A stretch of DNA of 30,968 nt from a virus: IMG/VR virus record IMGVR_UViG_3300025872_000203, positions 1 to 30,968 of that record. The stretch is one strand, 5' to 3'. Made by a program: the position numbers and the translations under genes. The notes under the pieces were generated by a model. The model saw only the letters and a program-made list of their open reading frames with translations, searched no databases and was not told the origin of the DNA. Of the stretch, positions 13,388-21,079 are shown in pieces; the first letter of the stretch is position 1; each line of letters begins with the position of its first letter.

Positions 13388-13720
13388 TCAGGTCTGCGAG
13401 TCCATCGGGCCTGGGGCCGTCGATCCAGGCGGCAGGCCCAGCCATTTCGCCCCGGCCGCGTTTAGCGCCGCTTGGCGTTCCGGGCATGCACACGGGCCGC
13501 CGACAAGCGCCTCGACGCGTTCCTTCGTGATCCCAATCGCGTCGAGGGCCGACGCGACGCGGTCCCCAAGGCCGGGCCGCGGCCGCGGGTAGGCCGGATG
13601 CGTCTCGTCGACGGTGATCATGTCGCCGTCCTGAGAAACGATGCACGGCCTGACATCGTCGAGCGTGTAGCCACGCTCGCGGCAGCGTTGCTCAAGGTGG
13701 CCTATCATGCAGGAGATCAT
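13388..13720 (-). CDS. Small tail-region hypothetical protein
   Basis: A 110-aa protein reading MISCMIGHLEQRCRERGYTL, then VRPCIVSQDGDMITVDETHP. It ends in a loop with GGPCACPERQAALNAAG. The CxC/Cys pattern and the 'HLEQRCRERG' start are common in phages with this gene order, just after tail genes; I know of no function. Its 5' end overlaps the Cys-rich gene by 4 nt. No strong ribosome site is seen, so coupling may provide translation. A later ATG at 13708 is an alternative. Confidence 0.65.
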   Translation of the reverse strand: MISCMIGHLEQRCRERGYTLDDVRPCIVSQDGDMITVDETHPAYPRPRPGLGDRVASALDAIGITKERVEALVGGPCACPERQAALNAAGAKWLGLPPGSTAPGPMDSQT

Positions 13721-14526
13721 GGGAGCGGATTGCAGCAGAGATTGGTCGAGTAATTGCAGTTTGCGAAACAGGCCGTGTATTTCTGAATCACGACGCTATG
13801 TGCTCCGTCAAAATCCGACGCGAGGAACTGACTGTACCCCTGCCCTGAGTTGAGCTGTCCATTTGTCCAATAGTAAAGCTGCGACGATCCGCCACAATCG
13901 ACAGTCACACCATTCTGCGAGAACGAAAACGTCGTAGGCGTTGGCAGATGGAAGAACTCGGGACCTCCGCAGCAGCTAAGCGACGCATCGCTTACGCATT
14001 TCCTGTCTTCGGCAGTTTGCGAATAAAACGAAGTTAGGTTGCGCCATCGGTTTCCGCTAGCACCAGCGAATGACGCGCGAAACGTCCACGAGATAAGGCC
14101 TGTTTGCGATTCTGTCGTGTAGTTTATGTCGAGCTGTGCGTATATGTATCGTGCAGGTATTGAGTAAAGTGCAGCGAGCGGAGACGCTGTGTACGTAGTG
14201 TTGTTAAAGTACGATGGGAAAAAATAATAGTTTGAAATAACAAATCCCGAGCCGAGGGCGTAATATCCGCCGTAAGCGTTATTTGAGACACTCTGATAGA
14301 GACCACCGACGGCACCGCATTGGCTTGTTGCGGCGTTTCTTATGCTTGAAGATGGCGTGAAGGTGTATTCGGAACTCCCTGTTGGTTCGCTTCCGGTCAT
14401 ACCGGAAGGTACACCGCACCGAAAATCCCACGATTTGTATCCGTTTACCTCGACCGAATACGGAGCCAGATTCGGAAAACCGCACGGAGCGGCCGTGCAG
14501 CACACACACCCAGGCAAGAGCACCAT
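13717..14526 (-). CDS. Cysteine-rich, Tyr/Ser/Asn-rich tail-region protein
   Basis: A 269-aa protein; the ATG at 14526 overlaps the upstream stop (TGATG). Fourteen cysteines are spread over the chain, including CVCC near the start and TACFANCNYSTNLCCNP at the end. The body is rich in Tyr, Ser, Thr, Asn and Gly with few charges (SNNAYGGYYALGSGFVISN). This suggests an extended beta-structure with disulfides rather than an enzyme. Local composition falls well below the surrounding GC (lowest about 14150-14260), which suggests recent exchange, as in host-range genes. The position at the end of the tail block fits a tip or receptor-binding protein, but this is inferred. No catalytic motif is seen. 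Confidence 0.65.
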   Translation of the reverse strand: MVLLPGCVCCTAAPCGFPNLAPYSVEVNGYKSWDFRCGVPSGMTGSEPTGSSEYTFTPSSSIRNAATSQCGAVGGLYQSVSNNAYGGYYALGSGFVISNYYFFPSYFNNTTYTASPLAALYSIPARYIYAQLDINYTTESQTGLISWTFRASFAGASGNRWRNLTSFYSQTAEDRKCVSDASLSCCGGPEFFHLPTPTTFSFSQNGVTVDCGGSSQLYYWTNGQLNSGQGYSQFLASDFDGAHSVVIQKYTACFANCNYSTNLCCNPLP

Positions 14527-14867
14527 CACGAGCACTCCGCCGCGATCAGGTAGTACGAGCCATTCGCGCCGCGGGCCACGATCACCCACTTTCCGGTCGC
14601 GACGTTCGCGAACTTGTTGACGCATCCAGTAAGCGTCGCGGACGAGCTGGTCTCGCTCGGTGGCGTGCCGCTCTCGTAGAGGTCGATCGTGGCGGTCGTG
14701 CCCTTGTTCCAGGCGGCCGTCGTTTTCCCAAGCCTGACGGGCTCGCCGTCGTCGCCGACCTGGCGAAAGGCGATCGGCGACATGGAGCGATTTCCGCCCT
14801 CGTAGGCCTTCGTGGCCGCGATCACGCGGCGGGCCCCGTCTTCTGAGAATGCGACAGGCTTCGTCAT
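14526..14867 (-). CDS. Tail-associated hypothetical protein
   Basis: A 113-aa protein starting MTKPVAFSEDGARRVIAATK. The C-terminal half has strands (ATIDLYESG, WVIVARGANGSYYLIAAECS) like a small beta-sandwich. It overlaps both neighbours (ATGA at the start, TGATG at the stop). Position between the tail-tip gene and the Cys-rich gene implies a virion role. No family is recognised with certainty. Confidence 0.65.
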   Translation of the reverse strand: MTKPVAFSEDGARRVIAATKAYEGGNRSMSPIAFRQVGDDGEPVRLGKTTAAWNKGTTATIDLYESGTPPSETSSSATLTGCVNKFANVATGKWVIVARGANGSYYLIAAECS

Positions 14868-15763
14868 GACAGGAGCGACGGCGATCCGAAGCCCGTCGTG
14901 AAGTCAGCGGTCGAGTAAATGTCGACGCCAGCCCCGGCGTTGATCACCGACGGCTTCTGGCCGTCGCTCTTCTTCGTGCCGTTTGAGTTCAGGGCGACCG
15001 GCTGCTTCACGGCCTTGCCGGTTGAGTCGAGGATCGCCTTCCGCGAGCCGCTCACCAGTTCCATAAAGCCAACGTCCCACGGCATACACTTCCACGTTCC
15101 GACGTCGTACTTGAACTCCCATGTCGCCTCGATGTAGTCGAGCGTCTGGCCGTCGGCCGTTCCGTCGAGCTTCGTCACCGAGACCTTTTTCGCGCCGCGG
15201 AGATAACACTTCCACGTTTTCGCAGCCCCGCCGGCCCACGAGGCCGAGTTGACCTTTCCAGGGTATTCGGCCGCCGCGTCGGTGAACGCTGCCTGCGTCG
15301 AGTAGGCCTTCCGCAGCGTCCAGCCAAACTCGTGGCGCTCTTTCTCCAGGCCTTCGAGCGGATCGCCGGCCGCGTTGGTGATCGTGTTTCCTGACGTGTC
15401 GACGAACGCCGGGACGGTGACTGTCCCGCCCGCGAACTCCCACACGTCGGCCGGGATGCTGCTGCCGGTCTGCGGCTTCTTCGTCGGTGGCGGGACGTAG
15501 TATCGGACCGAGAGGACCCACCGCATCCCCTCTTTCCCTTCCGGCGAGAGGTCGAACTCCATCGCCTTCAGGGCTGAGAACTCAGGATGTGAAGAGCCCC
15601 ACGTCACGCCAGTCGACGTGGAGACTCCGACCAGAATGTCGGCCTTCGATGTCGCCGGAGAGTCGACGCGGATCTGCCACCGCTCGGTGACCTGGAGCGA
15701 CTCTCCGAACTTCCCCGAGACCTGTACGCCGTCGAGGATCCGCTGATAGTTCACCCACGCCAT
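14864..15763 (-). CDS. Putative tail-tip / distal tail protein
   Basis: A 299-aa protein immediately after the tape measure gene (TGATG overlap), where siphophages usually encode distal tail or tip proteins. It is beta-rich with Trp/Tyr strands (WRWQIRV-like segments such as VTERWQIRVDSPA, and WTLRKAYSTQ). The centre has EFGWTLRKAY and TWKCYLRGAKKVSVTKLDG, and a late strand WEFKYDVGTWKCM precedes a Gly/Asn C-terminal tail. I know similar proteins at this place in planctomycete-type siphophages. The assignment rests on position, so it is moderate. Confidence 0.6.
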   Translation of the reverse strand: MAWVNYQRILDGVQVSGKFGESLQVTERWQIRVDSPATSKADILVGVSTSTGVTWGSSHPEFSALKAMEFDLSPEGKEGMRWVLSVRYYVPPPTKKPQTGSSIPADVWEFAGGTVTVPAFVDTSGNTITNAAGDPLEGLEKERHEFGWTLRKAYSTQAAFTDAAAEYPGKVNSASWAGGAAKTWKCYLRGAKKVSVTKLDGTADGQTLDYIEATWEFKYDVGTWKCMPWDVGFMELVSGSRKAILDSTGKAVKQPVALNSNGTKKSDGQKPSVINAGAGVDIYSTADFTTGFGSPSLLS

Positions 15764-17292
15764 CAGAAGCCCTCCACGACGGTAAATCCATCGCCGGACG
15801 TGTTCGCCGCGATCTCCTCGAGGACGGAGAGCTGCTGCTGCTGAACGTCACCCGAGCCGCCACGCATCAGCCGGAACATCTCAGCCACGCCGGCCGATGT
15901 CCGCGAGTCGATTCCCTTGATCGCCTCGGAGATGTCGACGACAACGGCCTGCTTCACGTCTACCGGGGCCTTCTTGGCCTGGTCGATCGCCTGGGCGGAT
16001 TGCTGGGCGTTGGCGACCGCCGTGTCGAGCGACGCCACCAGCGGCCCGGCGATCGCCTGGCCGATCTGCGGGGCCGTACCCGAGAACGCGTCCGAGAACG
16101 CCTGCCCGCTCGCGGCGAGGCTTTCGTTCGCAGCCGCGAGGTAGGTGTCAGCTTGCGTCGCCATGTAGTCGGCGGCCGTCTTCAGGCCGTCGGCAGTCCC
16201 GCCGAAGCCTGGGATCAGGGCCGCGGTGTCGCTTGCCGCCTGAAGGAGCATCGCGACGATGTCGGAGATCACGCCGCCGATGGTGTTCCCGACGAACTCG
16301 AAGATCTTGAACGCGCCGACGAACGCGGACGCGACGCCTTGGCCGAACGCGAACACCGTTCCCCACTGGTCGCCGACGCTCGACAGGTAGGAAAACGTGG
16401 CTCCGAAGTTTTGGATGATGTAGTCGCCAATCGACGCGAGGAATCGAGCCCCGGCGAGAATGCCGTCGCCGATCGCCTGGCCGATGTTCGCCCCTCCCAT
16501 CGTGCCGACGAACTCGACGAACGTGTCGAAGACTCCCTTGATCGCCGGAGAGAGGTATGCGACGACTTGCTGGACGACCCCTGCGATCGACTTCTGGACC
16601 ATCGTGAAGGCGTCGTTCATCGCCTCGACGTCCTGGCCCTGGGAGTTTGTCAGCACGAGTCCGAGCCGCTCGGCCTGCTCGCGGGCCTGGGCGATTCCTT
16701 CGGCCCCGCCAGCGAACAGCGGCAGCAGCTCGGCCCCGGCCTTGCCGAACACCTGGACGGCGGCCGCCGCCCGCTCGGCCTCGGTCGGGAGATTGGCGAT
16801 AGCGGCCGCGATCGCGTCGAACCGCTCGGCGGCCGACATCTGGCCGAGCTGCTCGACCGAAAGGCCGAGCCGTCCGAACGCCGCCTGGGCGACCCGCGAA
16901 CCGTTGGACGCATTCGCGAACGCGATCTCGGCCTTCTGTGAGGCCTTGCCGACGGATTCCATCGACACTCCGGCGAGATCCGCGGCGAGACTCAGGCCCG
17001 CGAACTCGCCGTAGTTCATCCCGAGACGGGCAGCCATCTTGCTGGCGGTGTCGATCACCTGCGCCTGCCCCTGGGCAAACGCGAGCAGGCTGCGCACACC
17101 CGAGGCCGCCGCCGATGCGACCGAGCCGAAGAGCTGGGCCCCGTTGATCGCCACCAGGGCCCGCATCGACGACTCAAGGCCTTTCGTGTCCGACTGGAGC
17201 GACCGGAACGACGACGACGCGGCTTTCACGCCAGCCGTCAGGCCAGACGTGGAGGCCGTGAAAACGGCGGATACTTTTCCGATGGCTGCCAT
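15763..17292 (-). CDS. Tail tape measure protein
   Basis: A 509-aa protein following the frameshifted chaperone genes, the canonical tape-measure place. The first 250 residues are Ala/Ser/Gly-rich alpha-helix (TASTSGLTAGVKAASSSFRS, and MSAAERFDAIAAAIANLP with VQVFGKAGAELLPLF, a typical tape-measure segment). The middle has hydrophobic glycine-rich stretches (FAFGQGVASAFVGAFKIFEF, then VGNTIGGVISDIVAMLL) that could insert in membranes. The C-terminus is helical with Gln runs. By the 1.5 Å per residue rule, 509 residues give a tail near 75 nm. It starts 2 nt after the chaperone fusion stop. Confidence 0.93.
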   Translation of the reverse strand: MAAIGKVSAVFTASTSGLTAGVKAASSSFRSLQSDTKGLESSMRALVAINGAQLFGSVASAAASGVRSLLAFAQGQAQVIDTASKMAARLGMNYGEFAGLSLAADLAGVSMESVGKASQKAEIAFANASNGSRVAQAAFGRLGLSVEQLGQMSAAERFDAIAAAIANLPTEAERAAAAVQVFGKAGAELLPLFAGGAEGIAQAREQAERLGLVLTNSQGQDVEAMNDAFTMVQKSIAGVVQQVVAYLSPAIKGVFDTFVEFVGTMGGANIGQAIGDGILAGARFLASIGDYIIQNFGATFSYLSSVGDQWGTVFAFGQGVASAFVGAFKIFEFVGNTIGGVISDIVAMLLQAASDTAALIPGFGGTADGLKTAADYMATQADTYLAAANESLAASGQAFSDAFSGTAPQIGQAIAGPLVASLDTAVANAQQSAQAIDQAKKAPVDVKQAVVVDISEAIKGIDSRTSAGVAEMFRLMRGGSGDVQQQQLSVLEEIAANTSGDGFTVVEGF

Positions 17293-17293
17293 G

Positions 17294-17937
17294 TCAGCGT
17301 CCTTGCTGTGCCGCGAACGCGGCGATCTTCGCGTCGATCTCGTCCTGTGTCATTTCTCGATCTGGGTCATAACTCGGAAGGAACATGTCGATGAATGCGT
17401 CGTCTGCTTTCGCTCCCATCGCAATAGCCGTGAACAGCGTCCCGCGAGCCGTGCGAAGCCAGTCCTCGCCGTATGGCTCGACACGGTAGTACGCCATCCA
17501 TCGGTGAACCTGATCGAGCGTGACCTCCTTCTTCCATTCCTCGACGTTCCAGATCTTCAGGTGTGCCGCGAGCCGGTACAGGAAGCGATCCGTCAGTCCT
17601 TCCCGGCTTCGGAGTTTTTTTCCAGTTCCGAAACGACAGCGTCGCCAGACTTCAGGACCGTCTCCCAGGCCCGGTTGTAGATCCACAGAACGCGCTGGTG
17701 ATTTGCCTTCATCACCTTTGCGGCCTCTAGGCCCGCCGGCTTTCCTTCAGCGTCCGAGATGCACGTCGTGAGCGTCTTCGCGATCAGGTCGGCCGGTGGC
17801 GTCGCGCCTTCGAGTTCGCGGTGAGCCTTCGCCAGGGCGTGCCATTCCTGGAACGTCGGGTATCGAAGGTAGACAGACTCGGACGAGCCTGGAGGAGTCA
17901 CGGTCACGACATCGGCGACGGAATCAAGAACTGACAT
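17294..17937 (-). CDS. Tail assembly chaperone, -1 frameshift fusion (G-T type)
   Basis: About 214 aa, made when ribosomes slip back one base at A AAA AAC (17620-17614) within the 114-codon upstream frame and continue to 17294. The downstream part begins LRSREGLTDRFLYRLAAHLK and includes VHRWMAYYRVEPYGEDW and MTQDEIDAKIAAFAAQQG. These resemble the T part of lambda-like tail chaperones, including the phage 'R-x-A-x-x-x-x' helical pattern. Such G-T proteins hold the tape measure during tail assembly. The downstream frame has no credible start of its own. The call rests on the slippery site, frame and position just before the tape measure. Confidence 0.85.
17581..17622 (-). promoter_or_regulatory. 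Programmed -1 ribosomal frameshift site
   Basis: The zero-frame codons GAA AAA AAC form the heptamer A AAA AAC at 17620-17614, the most efficient bacterial type. After slippage the next codon is CTC at 17614-17612, which enters the downstream chaperone frame. Eleven nt after the heptamer, 17603-17599 can pair with 17585-17581 (GGAAG/CTTCC, 13-nt loop), a modest stimulatory hairpin. Confidence 0.8.
17593..17937 (-). CDS. Tail assembly chaperone G-type, unshifted product
   Basis: A 114-aa protein, ATG at 17937. Residues read VTVTPPGSSESVYLRYPTFQ, then WHALAKAHRELEG and LIAKTLTTCISDAEGKP. It ends ELEKNSEAGKD beside the slippery heptamer. Length and position match the gpG-type chaperone, produced in excess over the frameshift fusion. 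It follows the tail-tube-like genes with a 3-nt gap. Confidence 0.85.
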   Translation of the reverse strand: MSVLDSVADVVTVTPPGSSESVYLRYPTFQEWHALAKAHRELEGATPPADLIAKTLTTCISDAEGKPAGLEAAKVMKANHQRVLWIYNRAWETVLKSGDAVVSELEKNSEAGKD

Positions 17938-17940
17938 TGG

Positions 17941-18321
17941 CTAGTCTCCAGAGATCCGGAACGTGGCCTGGCCGACCAGGAACTGGCCGACCTGGCCCAC
18001 GACGTCAAACGAATCGAGGTAGGCGTTCATGGAGATGGAGCCACCCGAAAACGTGAACGACGCCAGGCCCTTGTCTCCGAGGTTCCCGTAAACGTACGGA
18101 GGGCATCCGTATAGCGTGACCTCGATCGTCCCCGGATCAATGGCGACACAGTCGTAGGTCTTCAGGATCCGCGCCCCTGCGCCTTCGCCCACGACGGTGC
18201 TCGTGATGTTCGTCTTCTCGGCGTAGACCGCCGAGCCTGGGGCCGCACGAAAACGAGTCACCGATCCGATCGTCGACCCATTGAAAGAACAGGTCGAACC
18301 CTGCGAGGAAGGCGTGGGCAT
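17941..18321 (-). CDS. Tail-tube-like protein 3
   Basis: A 126-aa protein; GGGGAGG lies 8 nt before its ATG. It is Ser/Gly/Thr-rich and beta-predicted: STCSFNGSTIGSVTRFRAAP, then VAIDPGTIEVTLYGCPPYV and the ending FLVGQATFRISG. This resembles short siphophage tail-tube proteins, which ring to form the tube. It is the third of three such small proteins in a row, directly before the chaperones. I cannot tell which is the main tube subunit. Confidence 0.65.
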   Translation of the reverse strand: MPTPSSQGSTCSFNGSTIGSVTRFRAAPGSAVYAEKTNITSTVVGEGAGARILKTYDCVAIDPGTIEVTLYGCPPYVYGNLGDKGLASFTFSGGSISMNAYLDSFDVVGQVGQFLVGQATFRISGD

Positions 18322-18341
18322 CTATTCGGCCTCCCCTACGG

Positions 18342-18710
18342 TCAGGCCGCGTAGTCGCTCGTGTAGTTGGCGGTCCACTTGTGCAGCTCGCCGGCCGAGT
18401 CGTCGTCCGTCACGTCCATGCACTTGCAGGTCACGCTCTCGGCCGTGATCGTTGTCCCCTTCGTAGGCGACGTTCCGAGGCCTTCGATGGTCACCGTGAC
18501 GACGACGCCGGTCGCGCTGTTCTGGCCGTAGTCGGTCAGGCCGCTCTCGTAGGTGCGAGCCGATCCGTGGGCCAGCGACAGTGTCGAGTTGTCGAGCTGC
18601 GGAGTGACGTCGCTCTTCCGAGAGACTTTGACCGAGCACTTCGTCGCGCCGGTGACGCCGAACGCGCTGAATCCCTGGGAACTGGTGAATGTGGCTGGTG
18701 CTTCTGGCAC
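18342..18710 (-). CDS. Tail-tube-like protein 2
   Basis: A 122-aa protein from a GTG at 18710 with AAGGAG upstream. It has a beta pattern with EAPATFTSSQGFSAFGVTGA and TKCSVKVSRKSDVTPQLDNS, then TGVVVTVTIEGLG. The ending ITAESVTCKCMDVTDDDS followed by KWTANYTS is like a tube or decoration domain. Length and composition match its two neighbours. Confidence 0.6.
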   Translation of the reverse strand: MPEAPATFTSSQGFSAFGVTGATKCSVKVSRKSDVTPQLDNSTLSLAHGSARTYESGLTDYGQNSATGVVVTVTIEGLGTSPTKGTTITAESVTCKCMDVTDDDSAGELHKWTANYTSDYAA

Positions 18711-18722
18711 TGTGTCGGCTCC

Positions 18723-19067
18723 TTACGTCGCGGGCGGATAGTAGGAGAACTCGGCGGAAAACGTGGCGTACTTGCCGACCTCGTAGGTCTTCTCGTAGCT
18801 CTCGCAGATCCACCCGGTGACCGTTGCCGCAGCCGTCACCGCAAGCGTCGTGTTCGACTTCAGATTCCCGGAGACCGAGCAGGTCTTCGTCGCCGTGTTG
18901 GTCCCGGCCTCGACCAGCGGAGGCGACGCGTACTGTCGCGAGGTGTCGCCGAGGACGGTCACGTCTTCCTTCGGCGTCGCGCCGGCCGTCTCGATGTTCT
19001 TGATCGAGACCGTCTTCGCCCCTGCCGGGATCGTCGGGCCGCCGCCTGGCGTAGTCGAAAGTGGCAT
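18723..19067 (-). CDS. Tail-tube-like protein 1
   Basis: A 114-aa protein from an ATG at 19067 with AGGAG upstream. It starts MPLSTTPGGGPTIPAGAKTV and continues in strands (SIKNIETAG, EDVTVLGDTSRQY). It ends LAVTAAATVTGWICES with KYATFSAEFSYYPP, again like a small tail-tube fold. It precedes two similar-sized proteins. A paralogous origin is possible, but identity is too low to prove by eye. Confidence 0.6.
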   Translation of the reverse strand: MPLSTTPGGGPTIPAGAKTVSIKNIETAGATPKEDVTVLGDTSRQYASPPLVEAGTNTATKTCSVSGNLKSNTTLAVTAAATVTGWICESYEKTYEVGKYATFSAEFSYYPPAT

Positions 19068-19123
19068 CCGTTCCGCTCCTGGTGTTCGTGGTCGATTTTA
19101 GGGCTCGTACACGCTGCCGAATC

Positions 19124-19537
19124 TCACTCCGTCCAGCGGATCTCGACGGAGAGTTCGACCGTGTAGGTCGGCGTCTCGCGGCCCTCGAGGTAGTCGGGCT
19201 GTCCGTCTCGCTCGTCGAGGACCAGGCAGTGTTCGACCGTCGTCCCGTCGGCGGTGCCGGCGTACTTGTGAATCGCCGCGGTGATCTGGCCGGCGAGCGT
19301 CCAGGCCTGGACGTAGTCGTCGCAGTAGACCGCCACCAGGAACCGTGCGACCGGGTTGACCTGGTCGGCGGACGGAGTGTCGTCGAACGTGTCGGCGAGG
19401 ACCTGCTCGCGGCCCGTCGCCTCGCGGGCGTAGATCGTGAACGGCGGCGACTGGGTGCCAGTCATGCCGACGGGCCAGGCCGTGGCCGACGTGGCGTCCT
19501 CGATCGCTTCCTTTAGCCAGACGTGCGGGGTTCCCAT
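19124..19537 (-). CDS. Tail terminator / tail completion-like protein
   Basis: A 137-aa protein, ATG 19537 with AGGAG 5 nt upstream. The pattern GTPHVWLKEAIEDATSATAW, then PFTIYAREATG and NPVARFLVAVYCDDYVQAW suits the family. TLAGQITAAIHKYAG and a closing strand YTVELSVEIRWTE match DUF3168/gpU-type proteins, which cap the tail before joining the head. Position between HK97-gp10-like and tail-tube genes agrees with siphophage order. Confidence 0.75.
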   Translation of the reverse strand: MGTPHVWLKEAIEDATSATAWPVGMTGTQSPPFTIYAREATGREQVLADTFDDTPSADQVNPVARFLVAVYCDDYVQAWTLAGQITAAIHKYAGTADGTTVEHCLVLDERDGQPDYLEGRETPTYTVELSVEIRWTE

Positions 19538-19545
19538 AGTGGCTC

Positions 19546-20112
19546 CTACTTGGGGGCGACGCCGGCCGCGATACCGCGTTTCGACATGCCGGGATTCATC
19601 TTGGAAGCCAGCTCGTTCGCAGCCTTGTCGAGGGCCAGCGACATCTCGGTTGCCAGCTTCTCGGCAGAAACGGATCCGACCTGTCGAAGGGTCATCGCGA
19701 CCATCCCGCGAGCAAACGAGTTTTCGGTCCCGAACTCTAGCCAGATCGCCTTTCGGCTTTGCGAGACGCCGTTATAGGGATCCTTTTTGTCTGACCGATA
19801 CCCGACGACGCCGGTGACTGTGGACCCGTTCCCCTTCGTGCGGATGTATGTCGATTTGATCGCGACCGAGGCCCGCAGGCTGCCGCCCTTGATCTTTGTC
19901 ACGCCATACTCCCCGCCGGGCTTCCGGTTGTTGAACACGATCCGCCGCCCTCGCTTCGGCGTGTTCTTTTTCATGATCGGGACCATCCCCTTCATCACTC
20001 GCTTCACGGCCGCGGAGGCGTGCTTCCTGGCGATATGATTCGGGAGAGCGTCGAACCGAGCCATGAGAGCCCCGATCTGCTCTGTGACGTTTCCAGTGTC
20101 GAGCGAGATCAT
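19546..20112 (-). CDS. HK97 gp10-like tail component
   Basis: A 188-aa protein, ATG 20112 overlapping the upstream stop (ATGA). A basic helix VKRVMKGMVPIMKKNTPKRG is followed by GGSLRASVAIKSTYIRTKGN, WLEFGTENSFARGMVAMTLR and a closing helix EKLATEMSLALDKAANELAS. The GSL-x-x-S-V and x-E-F-G-T-x-x-x-x-A/P motifs are characteristic of the HK97-gp10/minor tail family, which acts at the head-tail joint. Longer than the usual 120-150 aa because of an extra basic segment. Confidence 0.82.
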   Translation of the reverse strand: MISLDTGNVTEQIGALMARFDALPNHIARKHASAAVKRVMKGMVPIMKKNTPKRGRRIVFNNRKPGGEYGVTKIKGGSLRASVAIKSTYIRTKGNGSTVTGVVGYRSDKKDPYNGVSQSRKAIWLEFGTENSFARGMVAMTLRQVGSVSAEKLATEMSLALDKAANELASKMNPGMSKRGIAAGVAPK

Positions 20113-20441
20113 GCCGCCGTCTCCTCGACGGTCAGCTCGAGGTCGTCACGGTTGCCTTGCTCGACGACGGCCGAGACGTACAGCAGCCGGTCGCCGCGGC
20201 TCGGCCAGCGGAGACGCATGTCACCCGCCACACCTGCCCGCCATCGCGTGTAGACCGTCGCCGATATACCGCCGCCGATCTGCCCGCGGCGGGCCTGCTC
20301 GTTGTACGACGTGGCCTCGTACGACCCGAGGATCGTCGCGACTGTCTCCCAGGTCTCGACGGTGCCGCCGGCAGCGTTCCGCGAGCGGACGGGCCGCTCC
20401 AGGACAAACACCTCGCGGTAGCGGCCGGCAGCTCGTGCCAT
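20109..20441 (-). CDS. Head-tail adaptor (head closure) protein
   Basis: A 110-aa protein. The ATG at 20441 overlaps the connector's TAA and has GGAGG 6 nt upstream. It begins with basic residues, then REVFVLERPVRSRNAAGGTV and WETVATILGSYEAT. A strand set ending LRWPSRGDRLLYVSAVVEQG and NRDDLELTVEE closes it. The RYREVF-x-L-x-x-P...W-x-x-V-A-T pattern fits the SPP1-gp16/HK97 head-tail joining family. It closes the capsid after packaging. Confidence 0.8.
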   Translation of the reverse strand: MARAAGRYREVFVLERPVRSRNAAGGTVETWETVATILGSYEATSYNEQARRGQIGGGISATVYTRWRAGVAGDMRLRWPSRGDRLLYVSAVVEQGNRDDLELTVEETAA

Positions 20442-21001
20442 TACCAGCCTCCGTTCCACGAGCTGGCCGCGAGGAGCGTCTCGAACGCCTGGGGCAGCTC
20501 GCCGCCGCCTTCGGTGTTCAGGACGCCGCGGTTCTCAAACTGGTGGTTGACGTAGGCCAGGATCGCCGAGCGGACCATCGGCTCGATCATGCCGCCAGGA
20601 GCGACCCCGGCCCAGTAGGTCACGACGACCTTCTCGTCAGTCGCGGTGTCTAGCGTGATCGTCGCCGGGAACGCGTCCTCGTCGACCTCATAGTCGGCGG
20701 CCGCCAGGGCCACGCCATCGACGGTGACGGTGATCGGGTACGTCGCCGAGATCAGGACGGGCGGGGCAGGCAGCTCGAGCACGCTGCCGCCGGCCTTCCA
20801 GGTGGCCCGGTACTGGGTGGCAACGAGCGTCACCGAGAGGCGGCTCTCGACGAGCCTGCGGGCTGCGGCGAGCTTGTCGAGGAGGAACCGATCGTACTCG
20901 GTCACGTCCGCGAGCATTCCGCACTGTGCCTTGGCCTCGGTGAGCGACACAGGCTCGACGACGGGCCACTGGAGGACGCGGATCGTGTCGGGCTTCGCCA
21001 T
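20441..21001 (-). CDS. Head-tail connector (gp6/gp15-like)
   Basis: A 186-aa protein, ATG 21001 with GGAGG 5 nt upstream. It opens with VVEPVSLTEAKAQCGMLADV, then DRFLLDKLAAARRLVESRLS and YRATWKAGGSVLELPAPPVL, the family pattern of phage gp6-like connectors (P-V-S-L-x-E-A-K). The C-terminus has MVRSAILAYVNHQFENRGV, the final helix. It sits one gene after capsid as usual. Confidence 0.85.
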   Translation of the reverse strand: MAKPDTIRVLQWPVVEPVSLTEAKAQCGMLADVTEYDRFLLDKLAAARRLVESRLSVTLVATQYRATWKAGGSVLELPAPPVLISATYPITVTVDGVALAAADYEVDEDAFPATITLDTATDEKVVVTYWAGVAPGGMIEPMVRSAILAYVNHQFENRGVLNTEGGGELPQAFETLLAASSWNGGW

Positions 21002-21023
21002 CGCTTCCTCCGGATAGACGGAA

Positions 21024-21055
21024 GGCCGGGGCCGGCATCCCTGCCAGCCCCGGCC
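21024..21055 (-). terminator. Strong GC hairpin between capsid and connector genes
   Basis: GGCCGGGGCCGGC (21024-21036) and GCCAGCCCCGGCC (21043-21055) form a 13-bp stem with one mismatch and a 6-nt loop, 24 nt past the capsid stop. No T-run follows, so full termination is unlikely. A partial terminator or 3' stabiliser that raises capsid mRNA over later genes is more plausible. Confidence 0.6.
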
Positions 21056-21079
21056 CCCAAAGAATCACGAATCGACGGA

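Noticed and set aside
17294-17686. Independent gene for the downstream chaperone frame
   Set aside because: Its apparent N-terminus is the shadow of the G-type chaperone, and the slippery site explains translation better.
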